Shown here piece after piece: positions 18,822 through 30,149 of a DNA stretch of 64,000 nucleotides. Position 1 is the first letter of the stretch. Every line of letters starts with the position of its first letter. Below the pieces are notes generated by a model. That model saw nothing but the letters and a program-made list of their open reading frames with translations. It was not told the DNA's origin and did not search any database. The stretch lies in contig NZ_JOCB01000001.1 in NCBI RefSeq assembly GCF_000718775.1, positions 1 to 64,000 on the forward strand, in the 5' to 3' direction. The translations under genes were made by a program, and so were the position numbers. This DNA comes from Streptomyces sp. NRRL S-31. Its GTDB lineage: Bacteria; Actinomycetota; Actinomycetes; Streptomycetales; Streptomycetaceae.

Positions 18822-20660
18822 ATGTCTGTCAGGATAGATGGGGAAATGTCGGACGGGGTTCCGGGCCGATCAAGCCGGACGCGGCGCATATTGCGCGGTC
18901 CGCGCCCCGAGGCCGTCCCCGCGGTGATCGGCCGGGCCGCCGCGCTCGTCGGTCTCCTGGACATCGCCGCGGGTGTGTTCCCGCGCTTCCGGCACAGCCG
19001 CATGCACACCCTGGCCGAGGTGCTGCCGGGCTCGTTCGGGCCGTTCGCGGCGGCGCTCTCGCTCAGCACGGGCGTCCTGCTGCTGCTCCTCGCGCACGGC
19101 CTCAAACGGCGCAAGCGCCGGGCCTGGCGGGCCGCCGTGGCACTGCTCCCGGCGGGCGCGATGGCCCAGTTCGCCTACCGGCACTCCGTCGCCGGCGTGC
19201 TCATCGCGATCGCCCTGCTCGTGCCCCTGCTGCGCCACCGCGACCAGTTCGCGGCCCTGCCCGACCCGCGCAGCAGGTGGCGGGCGCTCACCAACTTCGT
19301 CCTCATGAGCGCCGGCTCCCTGGCGCTCGGCCTGGTCATCGTCAGCGTCCACCCGCACCGCATGGTCGGCGACCCCAGCCTCGCCGACCGGCTGACCCAC
19401 GTCGTCTACGGCCTGTTCGGCTTCGAGGGCCCCCTCGACTACGACGGCACCACCTCCTGGACGGTCGCCTTCTCGCTCGGCGCCCTCGGCTGGCTGACCG
19501 CCGCCACCACCGCCTACCTCGCCTTCCGCCCCGAGCACCCGGCCGCCCGCCTCACCGAGGACGACGAGAGCCGGCTGCGCGCCCTGCTGGACAAGCACGG
19601 CAAGCGCGACTCCCTCGGGTACTTCGCGCTCCGCCGTGACAAGGCCGTCGTCTTCTCGCCGAGCGGCAAGGCCGCGGTCACCTACCGCGTCGTCTCCGGC
19701 GTCATGCTCGCCAGCGGCGACCCCATCGGGGACGTCGAAGCCTGGCCGGGCGCCATCGAACGCTTCATGGACGAGGCCAAGGCGCACTCCTGGACCCCCG
19801 CCGTCATGGGCTGCTCCGAGACGGGCGGCGAGGTGTGGACCCGCGAGACCGGCCTGGACGCCCTGGAACTGGGCGACGAGGCGGTGGTCGACGTGGCGGA
19901 TTTCTCGCTCGCCGGTCGCGCGATGCGCAACGTGCGCCAGATGGTCAAGCGCATCGAGCGGGCCGGCTACGAAACCCGGGTACGGCGCATCCGTGACCTC
20001 GGCGACGCCGAACTGGCACGCATCCGCCGGGCGGCGGAGGACTGGCGCGGCACCGACACCGAGCGCGGCTTCTCCATGGCCCTCGGCCGCATCGGCGACC
20101 CCGCCGACGGCGACTGCCTCATCGCCACCGCCCACAAGGCCGACGACGAACCCGGCGAGTACGGCGACCTCAAGGCGATCCTCCACTTCGTGCCCTGGGG
20201 CCCGGACGGCGTCTCGCTGGACCTGATGCGCCGGGACCGCAGCGCCGACCCGGGCATGAACGAACTGCTGATCGTCGCCTCCCTCCAGGCCGCCCCCAAG
20301 TTCGGCGTCAGCCGCGTCTCGCTGAACTTCGCGATGTTCCGCTCCGCCCTCGCACGCGGCGAGAAGATCGGCGCCGGCCCGGTGCTGCGCGCCTGGCGCG
20401 GCCTGCTGGTGTTCCTCTCGCGCTGGTTCCAGATCGAGTCGCTGTACAAGTTCAACGCCAAGTTCCAGCCCCGCTGGGAGCCCCGCTTCGTCGTCTACCG
20501 CGCCTCCGGCGACCTGCCCCGCATCGGCTTCGCCGCCATGCAGGCCGAAGGCTTCGTCAACCTCGCCCTCCCGCTGCCGCGCTTCCTGCGCCGGCGCCGG
20601 ACCGACGCCGCGCGCGCCTGCGCGCACACGGTGACCGAACAGGACGTCCGGGCGGCATGA
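18822..20660 (+). CDS. MprF-like phosphatidylglycerol lysyltransferase-domain protein (DUF2156)
   Basis: About 612 residues; start uncertain (ATG 18762, 18822 or 18846 possible, none with an ideal ribosome binding site). The N-terminal half has six or more membrane segments, for example LSLSTGVLLLLLAHGLKRR, ALLPAGAMAQFAYRH and ALTNFVLMSAGSLALGLVIV. The C-terminal half is the GNAT-like DUF2156 domain that transfers an amino acid from aminoacyl-tRNA to a lipid: DSLGYFALRRDKAVVFSPSG, GFSMALGRIGDP and SLDLMRRD. No fused lysyl-tRNA synthetase is present, unlike mycobacterial LysX. Which amino acid and lipid are used is unknown. Confidence 0.9.
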   Translation: MSVRIDGEMSDGVPGRSSRTRRILRGPRPEAVPAVIGRAAALVGLLDIAAGVFPRFRHSRMHTLAEVLPGSFGPFAAALSLSTGVLLLLLAHGLKRRKRRAWRAAVALLPAGAMAQFAYRHSVAGVLIAIALLVPLLRHRDQFAALPDPRSRWRALTNFVLMSAGSLALGLVIVSVHPHRMVGDPSLADRLTHVVYGLFGFEGPLDYDGTTSWTVAFSLGALGWLTAATTAYLAFRPEHPAARLTEDDESRLRALLDKHGKRDSLGYFALRRDKAVVFSPSGKAAVTYRVVSGVMLASGDPIGDVEAWPGAIERFMDEAKAHSWTPAVMGCSETGGEVWTRETGLDALELGDEAVVDVADFSLAGRAMRNVRQMVKRIERAGYETRVRRIRDLGDAELARIRRAAEDWRGTDTERGFSMALGRIGDPADGDCLIATAHKADDEPGEYGDLKAILHFVPWGPDGVSLDLMRRDRSADPGMNELLIVASLQAAPKFGVSRVSLNFAMFRSALARGEKIGAGPVLRAWRGLLVFLSRWFQIESLYKFNAKFQPRWEPRFVVYRASGDLPRIGFAAMQAEGFVNLALPLPRFLRRRRTDAARACAHTVTEQDVRAA

Positions 20661-20787
20661 GCCCCGCCCGCCGCCGGCACGGCACGGGGGCCGGCCCGGA
20701 CGGCGGCCGCCGCGCCCCCTCGGCGCGGCGGGCCGCCACCCGGGCCGCCGCGCGTTCCCGCCACCGCCCTGGGCCTACGCTGAACGT

Positions 20788-21684
20788 ATGAACAGCATCA
20801 GCGGGCGCGGCCGAGTGGCCGGCCTTCCGGCATGGGACCGGTGCGCGGTCATGGGGGTCGTCAACGTGACCCCCGACTCCTTCTCCGACGGCGGCCGCTG
20901 GTTCGACACGACCGCCGCCGTCAAGCACGGCCTGGACCTGGTCGCCGAAGGCGCGGACCTGGTCGACGTGGGCGGCGAGTCCACCCGGCCCGGCGCCACC
21001 CGCGTGGACGAGGCGGAGGAGCTGCGCCGGGTCGTCCCCGTGGTGCGCGGCCTCGCCTCCGAGGGCGTCGTCGTCTCCGTGGACACCATGCGCGCCCGTG
21101 TCGCCGAACAGTCCCTCGCCGTCGGCGCCGCCCTCGTCAACGACGTCAGCGGCGGCCTCGCCGACCCCGCCATGATCCCCGTGGTCGCCGCCGCCGGCGC
21201 CCCCTTCGTGGTGATGCACTGGCGCGGCTTCCTCCAGGGCGGCAGCGTCAAGGGCGTCTACGACGACGTCGTCACCGAGGTCGTCGACGAACTGCGCGCG
21301 CGGGTGGAGGCCGTCCTCGCCGGCGGCATCGCCCCCGAGCGCGTCGTCCTCGACCCCGGCCTCGGCTTCTCCAAGGAGGCCGAGCACGACCTCGCCCTCC
21401 TCGCCCACCTCGACCGGCTGCGCGCCCTCGGCCACCCCCTGCTGGTCGCCGCCTCCCGCAAACGCTTCCTCGGCCGCGTCCTCGCCGGACCCGAGGGGGC
21501 GCCCCCGCCGGCCCGGGAACGCGACGCGGCCACCGCCGCCGTCTCCGCGCTCGCCGCGCAGGCCGGCGCCTGGGCCGTGCGCGTGCACGAGGTACGCGCC
21601 ACCGCGGACGCCGTACGCGTGGCACGCGCCGTCGAGCACGCGCGCGCGGCACAGCCGGCCTCGGACGCGGAAGGAGACCGGTGA
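20788..21684 (+). CDS. folP: Dihydropteroate synthase
   Basis: Condenses 6-hydroxymethyl-dihydropterin pyrophosphate with p-aminobenzoate; target of sulfonamides. The 298-residue TIM barrel has MGVVNVTPDSFSDGGRW, DVGGESTRPGA, NDVSGG, VVMHWRG, LDPGLGFSKEAEHDL and AASRKRFLG, all standard FolP motifs. ATG start at 20788. First of a rightward folate set: it overlaps the NTF2-like gene by 4 bases, and folB and folK follow. Confidence 0.97.
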   Translation: MNSISGRGRVAGLPAWDRCAVMGVVNVTPDSFSDGGRWFDTTAAVKHGLDLVAEGADLVDVGGESTRPGATRVDEAEELRRVVPVVRGLASEGVVVSVDTMRARVAEQSLAVGAALVNDVSGGLADPAMIPVVAAAGAPFVVMHWRGFLQGGSVKGVYDDVVTEVVDELRARVEAVLAGGIAPERVVLDPGLGFSKEAEHDLALLAHLDRLRALGHPLLVAASRKRFLGRVLAGPEGAPPPARERDAATAAVSALAAQAGAWAVRVHEVRATADAVRVARAVEHARAAQPASDAEGDR

Positions 21685-22214
21685 GCGCCCCCCACACCGA
21701 CGTGGAGCAGGTGGAGGCCGCCAACACCGCCTTCTACGAGGCACTCGAACGCGGCGACTTCGACGAGGTCTCCGCGCTCTGGCTGACCCCTGCCGAGTTG
21801 GGCGTGGACGAGGAGTACCACGACCCCGCGGACAGCGGCGTGATCTCCTGCGTGCACCCCGGCTGGCCGGTGCTCACCGGCCGCGGCGAGGTCCTCAGGT
21901 CGTACGCCCTGATCATGGCCAACACCGACTACATCCAGTTCTTCCTCACCGACGTGCACGTCTCCGTCACCGGTGACACCGCCCTGGTGACCTGCACGGA
22001 GAACATCCTCAGCGGCGGCCCCGCCCCCGAGGAGGGCGCGGAACTGGGACCCCTCGTCGGCCAGCTCGTCGTCGCCACCAACGTGTTCCGGCGCACCCCC
22101 TCCGGCTGGAAGCTCTGGTCCCACCACGCCTCCCCCGTGCTCGCCGAGAGCGGCGACGAGGACGCGGACACCGACGGGAATGGCGTGAATCCGGACGACG
22201 ACCCCCTCGCCTGA
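21681..22214 (+). CDS. Nuclear transport factor 2-like (SnoaL-fold) protein
   Basis: 177 residues, GTG start (RBS AAGGAG, 5 bases upstream) overlapping the folP stop by GTGA, so coupled to folP. The fold is SnoaL/NTF2-like: VEAANTAFYEALERGDFDEV (helix 1), CVHPGWPVLTGRGEVLRSY and ATNVFRRTPSGWKLWSHHAS, the typical closing strand. No catalytic residues are evident. A homologue beside folP is common in Streptomyces; role in folate metabolism unproven. The tail is Asp/Glu-rich. Confidence 0.88.
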   Translation: MSAPHTDVEQVEAANTAFYEALERGDFDEVSALWLTPAELGVDEEYHDPADSGVISCVHPGWPVLTGRGEVLRSYALIMANTDYIQFFLTDVHVSVTGDTALVTCTENILSGGPAPEEGAELGPLVGQLVVATNVFRRTPSGWKLWSHHASPVLAESGDEDADTDGNGVNPDDDPLA

Positions 22215-22517
22215 GCGGGTACACGCACCCCGGACACCGCCCGGCAGACGACCAGCGGCCCGCCCCCCGGGCGCGGCCCCGCCCGAGAGACCGAGAAGTG
22301 GTTGGAATCACCTACCCCCGGGTAGAAGCGGCTACCAGCCCATGACACCGCCGGGTTCCCCGGGGAGAACACCCGGTGAACCCCGCGGACACCGGTCCGG
22401 ACCCGCGCCCCCGCGGCCGGGCCCCGCCGGTGCCCGCAGGTAGATTCGTCTGAGGCCGGTGTGCCGCCCGCACACGGCACGGGCCGGTCGTTCCCGACGA
22501 TTGCAGGAGTGATTCGC
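22215..22517 (+). promoter_or_regulatory. folB upstream region with nested palindromes
   Basis: 303 bases with no credible gene. It contains a perfect 6-2-6 palindrome CTACCC-CC-GGGTAG (22312-22325), overlapped by GGTAG-N6-CTACC (22321-22336), so two hairpins are mutually exclusive. TTGGAA at 22302-22307 could serve as a -35 element. AGGAG lies 8 bases before the folB GTG. The region probably gives folB and folK their own promoter; the controlling factor is unknown. Confidence 0.4.
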
Positions 22518-22877
22518 GTGGATCGTGTCGCGCTGCGCGGCCTGAAGGCCCGCGGGCACCACGGGGTGTTCCCCAAGGAACGCGAGGAGGGCCAGACCTT
22601 CATCGTGGACGTCGTCCTCGGCCTGGACACCCGGCCGGCCGCGGCCGACGACGACCTGACGAAGACCGTGCACTACGGCATCGTCGCCGAGGAGGTCGTC
22701 GCCGTGGTCGAGGGCGACCCGGTCGATCTCATCGAGACCCTCGCCGCGCGGATCGCCGAGACCTGCCTGAAGCACGAAGGGGTTCAGCAGGTCGAGGTCT
22801 GCGTCCACAAACCGGACGCGCCGATCACCGTCCCCTTCGACGACGTGACCGTCACCATCACCCGGAGCCGAGTATGA
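22518..22877 (+). CDS. folB: Dihydroneopterin aldolase
   Basis: Converts dihydroneopterin to 6-hydroxymethyl-dihydropterin and glycolaldehyde. 119 residues, the usual FolB length, starting VDRVALRGLKARGHHGVFP, where GxHGVxxxE is the active-site signature. The C-terminal part has DLIETLAARIAETCL and VEVCVHKPDAPI (catalytic Lys). GTG start chosen because AGGAG lies 8 bases upstream and it gives the family length. It overlaps folK by ATGA. Confidence 0.96.
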   Translation: MDRVALRGLKARGHHGVFPKEREEGQTFIVDVVLGLDTRPAAADDDLTKTVHYGIVAEEVVAVVEGDPVDLIETLAARIAETCLKHEGVQQVEVCVHKPDAPITVPFDDVTVTITRSRV

Positions 22878-23485
22878 CCCGACCTTTCCGCCAGGGTCAC
22901 AGCGACCCGACCGTCCAGCCGGTGCCCGCCTCGGTCCTGGAGCAGGTGGACGCCGCCGACACGACCCTGAGCAACCCCCAGTGGGCCGTGATCTCCATCG
23001 GCTCCAACCTCGGCAACCGCCTGGAGACCCTCCAGGGTGCCGTCGACGCCCTGGAGGACACCCCGGGCGTCCGCGTGAAAGCCGTCTCACCGGTCTACGA
23101 GACCGACCCCTGGGGCGTGGCGCCGGGCACCCAGCCCTCCTACTTCAACGCGGTCGTGGTCCTCAAGACCACCCTGCCCCCGGCCTCCCTGCTGGAGCGC
23201 GCCCACGCCGTCGAGGAGGCGTTCCACCGCGTCCGCGACGAACGCTGGGCGCCGCGCACCCTGGACGTCGACATCGTCGCCTACGCCGGCGTCACCTCCG
23301 ACGACCCGCACCTCACCCTCCCCCACCCGCGCGCCCACGAACGCGCCTTCGTCCTCGCGCCCTGGCACGACGTGGACCCGGAGGCCCAGCTCCCCGGCCG
23401 GGGCACGGTGGCGGACCTGCTGTCGGCCGTCACCCGCGACGGCGTGGCACACCGCGAGGACCTGGAACTCCGGCTGCCCGAGTAG
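22874..23485 (+). CDS. folK: 2-amino-4-hydroxy-6-hydroxymethyldihydropteridine pyrophosphokinase
   Basis: Transfers pyrophosphate from ATP to 6-hydroxymethyl-dihydropterin, supplying the FolP substrate. Of the 203 residues, the first 35 form a non-conserved leader; the HPPK core begins at AVISIGSNLGNRLETLQGAV. Motifs: VYETDPWGV, YFNAVVVLKT, the RWAPRTLDVDIVAY metal/ATP signature and LPHPRAHERAFVLAP. The ATG overlaps the folB stop. Confidence 0.96.
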   Translation: MTRPFRQGHSDPTVQPVPASVLEQVDAADTTLSNPQWAVISIGSNLGNRLETLQGAVDALEDTPGVRVKAVSPVYETDPWGVAPGTQPSYFNAVVVLKTTLPPASLLERAHAVEEAFHRVRDERWAPRTLDVDIVAYAGVTSDDPHLTLPHPRAHERAFVLAPWHDVDPEAQLPGRGTVADLLSAVTRDGVAHREDLELRLPE

Positions 23486-23556
23486 TCGTTAAGGTCGAGA
23501 CGGGTCAAGACCGACGACCACCGTCCGGGATGGTCCGGGGGAACTGAAGGGACACC

Positions 23557-24045
23557 GTGAGAGAGCTGCGCATCAGGGTGCTGGCCGGCGTGTTCGTCGT
23601 GGCCGGCGTCCTGTCCTGGGCGGGCGCCCGCCTCTGGAACTCCACCGGGACCCTGCCGAGCGTCCCCCTGGCCGCCCCCGTCGTCCTCGCCCTGATCGCG
23701 GTGGTGCTGCTCTCCACGGCGCTCTCGCTGCGCGCCCGCCTCAAGGCCCAGCGCGAGCGCCGGCCCGGCGCCAAGGGCGTCGACCCGCTGATGGCCGCCC
23801 GCGCGGTCGTCTTCGGCCAGGCCAGCGCCCTGGTCGCGGCCCTCGTCTCCGGCATGTACGGCGGCACGGGCGTCTTCCTGCTGGAGCTGCTGGACATCCC
23901 GGCCCGCCGCGACCAGGCGATCTACGCCGGATTCTCGCTCCTGGCGGGCATCGGCGTGATAGCGGCGGCCCTCTTCCTGGAGCGCGTCTGCAAGCTCCCC
24001 GAGGACGACGACCAGAACCGCACGGGAGCGGAGCCGGTGGCCTGA
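23557..24045 (+). CDS. DUF3180 membrane protein
   Basis: 162 residues, GTG start with AAGG 6 bases upstream. Four hydrophobic segments are visible: VLAGVFVVAGVLSWAGARLW, AAPVVLALIAVVLLSTALSL, FGQASALVAALVSGMYGGTG and AIYAGFSLLAGIGVIAAALF. The family, DUF3180, is actinobacterial and often lies after folK, as here (71-base gap). No function is known; a link to folate or to cell-envelope metabolism is only contextual. Confidence 0.9.
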   Translation: MRELRIRVLAGVFVVAGVLSWAGARLWNSTGTLPSVPLAAPVVLALIAVVLLSTALSLRARLKAQRERRPGAKGVDPLMAARAVVFGQASALVAALVSGMYGGTGVFLLELLDIPARRDQAIYAGFSLLAGIGVIAAALFLERVCKLPEDDDQNRTGAEPVA

Positions 24046-24070
24046 CCACCCGCTCCGCTCACCGGCGCGG

Positions 24071-24676
24071 TCAGTGCGCCATGATGAGGCTCATCGCCTC
24101 GTTCCGCGTGGCCGCGTCCCGCAGCTGGCCCCGTACGGCGGACGTGATGGTCTTCGCGCCCGGCTTGCGGATGCCGCGCATGGACATGCACATGTGCTCG
24201 CACTCGACGACCACGATGACGCCCCGCGGCTCCAGTATCTTCATCAGGGAGTCCGCGATCTGCGTGGTGAGGCGCTCCTGCACCTGCGGCCGGCGGGCGT
24301 AGACGTCGACCAGGCGGGCCAGCTTGGACAGGCCGGTGATCTTGCCGGACACGGACGGGATGTAGCCGACGTGGGCGACTCCCCGGAACGGCACCAGGTG
24401 GTGCTCACAGGTCGAGTACACCTCGATGTCCTTCACCAGGACCATCTCGTCGTGCCCCAGGTCGAACGTCGTCGTCAGGACGTCCTCGGGCTTCTGCCAC
24501 AGCCCCGCGAAGATCTCCTGGTAGGCCCGCGCCACCCGGCCCGGCGTCTCGCGCAGACCTTCGCGGTCCGGGTTCTCACCGATCGCGAGCAGCAGTTCCC
24601 GTACGGCGTTCTCGGCCCGCTTCTCGTCGAACTCGCCGACGGGGCCCTCGCCGTCCAGCGTCACCGGGTCGGTCAT
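24071..24676 (-). CDS. folE: GTP cyclohydrolase I
   Basis: Opens the folate pathway by converting GTP to dihydroneopterin triphosphate. 201 residues. Zinc ligands in [13 protein letters not shown] (Cys and His) and [12 protein letters not shown] (Cys); also [20 protein letters not shown] and the pterin-site [15 protein letters not shown] with GAGG 6 bases upstream. Convergent with DUF3180 and downstream of ftsH, from which a strong hairpin separates it. Folate genes thus flank this point in opposite directions. Confidence 0.97.
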   Translation of the reverse strand: MTDPVTLDGEGPVGEFDEKRAENAVRELLLAIGENPDREGLRETPGRVARAYQEIFAGLWQKPEDVLTTTFDLGHDEMVLVKDIEVYSTCEHHLVPFRGVAHVGYIPSVSGKITGLSKLARLVDVYARRPQVQERLTTQIADSLMKILEPRGVIVVVECEHMCMSMRGIRKPGAKTITSAVRGQLRDAATRNEAMSLIMAH

Positions 24677-24720
24677 CTGATGCCTCGTTCCTCTACGTCC
24701 TGCTCGCGGGCGCACGAACG

Positions 24721-24758
24721 CGCCGCGCCCCCCAGGCTAGAACCTGGGGGGCGCGGCG
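24721..24758 (-). terminator. Strong terminator after ftsH
   Basis: Perfect 16-bp stem, CGCCGCGCCCCCCAGG (24721-24736) and CCTGGGGGGCGCGGCG (24743-24758), with a 6-base loop CTAGAA. It lies 28 bases after the ftsH stop and 45 bases before the folE start, so it should uncouple folE from ftsH transcription, leaving folE dependent on read-through or a promoter close to its start. Confidence 0.8.
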
Positions 24759-24786
24759 TTCATTCCGGGCCGGTGGGCGGGCCGGA

Positions 24787-26826
<2,040 letters not shown>

Positions 26827-26972
26827 CCATACGGAGCGGTGTCGCCCCGTCCCTCCTGCCATAGTGAGTTTGATAAGACAGTTCTTCTGACGGTACCCCA
26901 GCATTGTTGTCCGAAGCCGCACGGAGCTGTTTCGGCGGCTGGGAAACCCGTCTCCGCATGCTTCAACGGAAC

Positions 26973-26990
26973 GGAACCCGCTGGGGTTCC
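26973..26990 (-). terminator. Terminator hairpin after hpt
   Basis: GGAACCC (26973-26979), loop GCTG, GGGTTCC (26984-26990): a perfect 7-bp stem 31 bases downstream of the leftward hpt stop and upstream of ftsH. Confidence 0.5.
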
Positions 26991-27021
26991 CGATCGTCCT
27001 ACCGGGCTTGGGCCGACTGGC

Positions 27022-27582
27022 TCAGCCGCCGTAGACGTGAGGGGCGAGCGTACCGACGAACGGCAGGTTGCGGTACTTCTCGGCGTAGTCGAGACCGTAG
27101 CCGACCACGAACTCGTTCGGGATGTCGAAGCCGACCCACTCCACGTCGATGGCGACCTTGGCGGCGTCGGGCTTGCGCAGCAGCGTGCACACCTTCAGGG
27201 AGGCGGGCTCGCGGGAACCGAGGTTGTTGATCAGCCAGGACAGGGTCAGACCGGAGTCGATGATGTCCTCGACGATCAGGACGTGCCTGCCCTTGATGTC
27301 GGTGTCGAGGTCCTTGAGGATGCGCACGACACCGGAGGACTGGGTGCCCGCGCCGTAGGAGGACACGGCCATCCAGTCCATGGTGACGGGGGTGGACAGC
27401 GACCGGGCGAGGTCCGCCATGACCATCACGGCGCCCTTGAGGACACCGACGATCAGCAGGTCCTTGCCCGTGTACTCCGCGTCGATCTTCGCGGCCAGCT
27501 CGGCCAGCTTCGCGTCGATCTCTTCCTTGGTGATGAGCACCTGCTGGAGGTCGGCACCCATGTCTTTCGCGTCCACCCGCAT
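27022..27582 (-). CDS. hpt: Hypoxanthine phosphoribosyltransferase
   Basis: Purine salvage enzyme joining hypoxanthine or guanine to PRPP. 186 residues. Motifs: [37 protein letters not shown] (flexible loop SYG), the PRPP signature [14 protein letters not shown] and [20 protein letters not shown] near the C-terminus. The ATG at 27582 sits inside GTGATG; the alternative GTG is one codon earlier. Order tilS-hpt-ftsH is a very widespread bacterial linkage. Confidence 0.96.
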   Translation of the reverse strand: MRVDAKDMGADLQQVLITKEEIDAKLAELAAKIDAEYTGKDLLIVGVLKGAVMVMADLARSLSTPVTMDWMAVSSYGAGTQSSGVVRILKDLDTDIKGRHVLIVEDIIDSGLTLSWLINNLGSREPASLKVCTLLRKPDAAKVAIDVEWVGFDIPNEFVVGYGLDYAEKYRNLPFVGTLAPHVYGG

Positions 27583-27692
27583 CACTTTCGGTCGTCCCGC
27601 ACTTATGGCCGCGTGCGCGGCCACCGGCTGGGGCCGCGCTTGCGGCCTCCGGCTGTCCGGCCCGGCGGAGCGCGCTCCGCCGGGGTCGGTGG

Positions 27693-28733
27693 TCAGCCTT
27701 GCCGAATCACCAGTCTGCCACCCTGCCGCCGGGCGACGACCCGGCCCGGGAGATTGATGGCCCCCTGGCCGCGCCAGCCGGTGATCAGGCGGTCGACTTC
27801 CTCGATGTGGCGGGCGAAGAGCGCTCCGGCCGGGGCGCCCGCCTCGATGGCCGCGCGGCGCAGGATGCGGCGGCGCACGGCGGGCGGGAGGGCGTAGAGC
27901 TTGGCGCACTCCAGCAGGCCGGTGGCGTCGCGTACGGAGGTCTCGGCCTGGCTGGCCCAGGTGTCGAGGGCGTCGGCGTCGTCGCGGGAGAGCTGGGCGG
28001 TGCGGGCGAGCGCCTCCACGACGCCCTTGCCGAGGGCCTTCTCCAGCGCGGGCAGGCCCTCGTGGCGGAGCCGGGAGCGGGTGTAGGCGGGGTCGGTGTT
28101 GTGCGGGTCGTCCCACACCGGCAGGGACTGGACCAGACAGGCCTTGCGGGCGGTCTGGCGGTCCAGGTGCAGGAAGGGGCGCCGGTAACGGCCGTCGGCC
28201 CCCGAGACCGCGGCCATGCCGGACAGGGAGCGGATGCCGGAGCCGCGGGCGAGACCGAGCAGGACGGTCTCGGCCTGGTCGTCGCGGGTGTGGCCGAGGA
28301 GGACGGCGGTCGCGCCGTGCCGCGCGGCGGTGGCGTCCAGGGCGGCGTACCGGGCGTCGCGGGCGGCGGCTTCGGGCCCGCCCTCGCGGCCGACGGTGAC
28401 GGCGACGGACTCGACCGGGTCGAGGCCGAGTTCGCGCAGCCGCAGGACGACCTCGTCGGCCCGGAGGTCGGAGCCGGGCTGGAGGCCGTGGTCGATGGTG
28501 ACGCCGCCGGCGCGGATGCCGAGTTTGGGGGCCTCGAACGCGAGGGCGGAGGCGAGGGCCATGGAGTCGGCGCCGCCGGAGCAGGCGACGAGCACGAGCG
28601 GGGAGGGGGGCCGCTCGGCCGTCCGGCCCGGGTGTCGTCCCGCGGGGGCGCGGGAGGTGTGGTCGTTCAGGATGTCGTGGAGGACGCGGCGAACCGCCAG
28701 GCGTATCGCCGCGACCGCAGGATGGGGACCCAT
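27693..28733 (-). CDS. tilS: tRNA(Ile)-lysidine synthase
   Basis: Attaches lysine to C34 of tRNA-Ile(CAU), changing its specificity from Met to Ile; essential in most bacteria. 346 residues. The PP-loop is [18 protein letters not shown], with downstream [12 protein letters not shown] and [20 protein letters not shown], then RPFLHLDR and [18 protein letters not shown]. The C-terminal domain is shortened compared with E. coli TilS, as is usual in actinobacteria. Confidence 0.95.
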   Translation of the reverse strand: MGPHPAVAAIRLAVRRVLHDILNDHTSRAPAGRHPGRTAERPPSPLVLVACSGGADSMALASALAFEAPKLGIRAGGVTIDHGLQPGSDLRADEVVLRLRELGLDPVESVAVTVGREGGPEAAARDARYAALDATAARHGATAVLLGHTRDDQAETVLLGLARGSGIRSLSGMAAVSGADGRYRRPFLHLDRQTARKACLVQSLPVWDDPHNTDPAYTRSRLRHEGLPALEKALGKGVVEALARTAQLSRDDADALDTWASQAETSVRDATGLLECAKLYALPPAVRRRILRRAAIEAGAPAGALFARHIEEVDRLITGWRGQGAINLPGRVVARRQGGRLVIRQG

Positions 28734-28924
28734 GTCCGGTTCCCTTCATGAAGTTTTCGGGGGGTAAGCCCGAGCCGGTCACTCAGAGTGTGTAGATGGT
28801 GACAGAAGCGGGCCGTTCCCCGAGCATCGCACGCCTACGCATGGCTTACGGTCCCTCGGACGGGTGATTGGAGGGGCGTTCGCCTGCCGTCGGCCGGATT
28901 CGCTTCACGACGTCCGTGCGCCGT

Positions 28925-30058
28925 TCACGACTCGGACCTGCGGTGCACCCGTGCGACCCAGTCCGCCGGTTTGGCGATCTCCGCCTTGGTGGGCAGGGTG
29001 TTGGGCGAGGTCCAGACGCGGTTGAACCCGTCGACGCCGACCTCGTCGACGACGGCCCGTACGAAGCGTTCGCCGTCGCGGTACTGCCGGAGCTTGGCGT
29101 CCAGGCCGAGCAGCTTGCGCAGCGCGCTGTCCAGGCGGGAGGCGCCCTTGGCGCGGCGCTGCTGGAACTTCTCGCGGATCTCGGCGACGGTCGGCACGAC
29201 GCCGGGGCCGACGCCGTCCATGACGTAGTCGGCGTGGCCTTCGAGCAGGGACATCACGGCGGTGAGACGGCCGAGGATCTCCCGCTGGGCGGGGGTCTGC
29301 ACGAGTTCCACGAAGGAGCGGCCGCCGTCCTCCTCCTCGCCCTCGGGCCGGCCGCCGACGAGGGACTGGGCGGCGTCGCGGACGCGTTCGAGGAAGGTCA
29401 TCGGGTCGACGTCGGTCTCCGCGAGGAACGACTGGATCTCGCCCTCGAGGTGGTCGCGCAGCCAGGGCACGCCGGTGAACTGCGTGCGGTGGGTCTCCTC
29501 GTGCAGGCACACCCACAGCCGGAAGTCGTGGGGTTCGACGTCGAGTTCGCGTTCGACGTGGACGATGTTGGGCGCGACGAGCAGGAGCCGGCCGCCGCCG
29601 TGTTCGCCGGCCGGGAGGTCGCGGCTCGCGGGGGCGAAGGTCTCGTACTGGCCGAGGACGCGGGAGGAGAGGAACGACAGCAGCATGCCGAGTTCCACTC
29701 CGGTGACCTTGCCGCCGACGGCGCCGAGGACCGCGCTGCCCGGGCTGCCGGCGCGGCGCTCCTGCATCTTCTCCAGCAGCGGCCGGAGGATCTCCCGGAA
29801 ACCGGCGACGTTGGCGCGCACCCAGCCGGGGCGGTCGACGACGAGGACGGGGGTGTCACGCGTCTGCTCGGTGCCCATCCGGGTGAAGCCCCGGACGTGC
29901 TCCTCCGATGCCTTCGCGTGCCGGCGCAGTTCCGCGACGACCGCCCTGGCCTCGTCACGGCTGACCTCGGGGCCGGGCCGTACGAGGCGTGTCGCCGTCG
30001 CGACCGCGAGGTTCCAGTCGACCATCCCGGGAGATGCGGTGCCACCGAAGCCAGTCAT
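28925..30058 (-). CDS. Zinc-dependent metalloprotease, DUF2342 family
   Basis: 377 residues. The HEXXH-type zinc motif appears as WVCLHEETHRTQFTGVPWLR (around residue 186), and an acidic third-ligand region at SLLEGHADYVMDGVG matches the DUF2342 / coenzyme-F420-biosynthesis-associated family. Despite that label, no direct role in F420 synthesis is established. No signal peptide. It lies upstream of tilS in the same direction, an arrangement conserved in actinobacteria, with a 191-base gap. Confidence 0.92.
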   Translation of the reverse strand: MTGFGGTASPGMVDWNLAVATATRLVRPGPEVSRDEARAVVAELRRHAKASEEHVRGFTRMGTEQTRDTPVLVVDRPGWVRANVAGFREILRPLLEKMQERRAGSPGSAVLGAVGGKVTGVELGMLLSFLSSRVLGQYETFAPASRDLPAGEHGGGRLLLVAPNIVHVERELDVEPHDFRLWVCLHEETHRTQFTGVPWLRDHLEGEIQSFLAETDVDPMTFLERVRDAAQSLVGGRPEGEEEDGGRSFVELVQTPAQREILGRLTAVMSLLEGHADYVMDGVGPGVVPTVAEIREKFQQRRAKGASRLDSALRKLLGLDAKLRQYRDGERFVRAVVDEVGVDGFNRVWTSPNTLPTKAEIAKPADWVARVHRRSES

Positions 30059-30149
30059 GGTGTCAACCGTACGTGAGCGTGCCCGCTCGGGGCAGGCCGT
30101 GGGGGCCGGGCGGGGTGCCGTCCGGCGCCTCCCGGGGACCGCGCGGCGC

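Noticed and set aside
24042-24074. 6-bp inverted repeat CTGACC/GGTCAG across the convergent DUF3180 and folE stops
   Set aside because: Stem too short to call a terminator with confidence.
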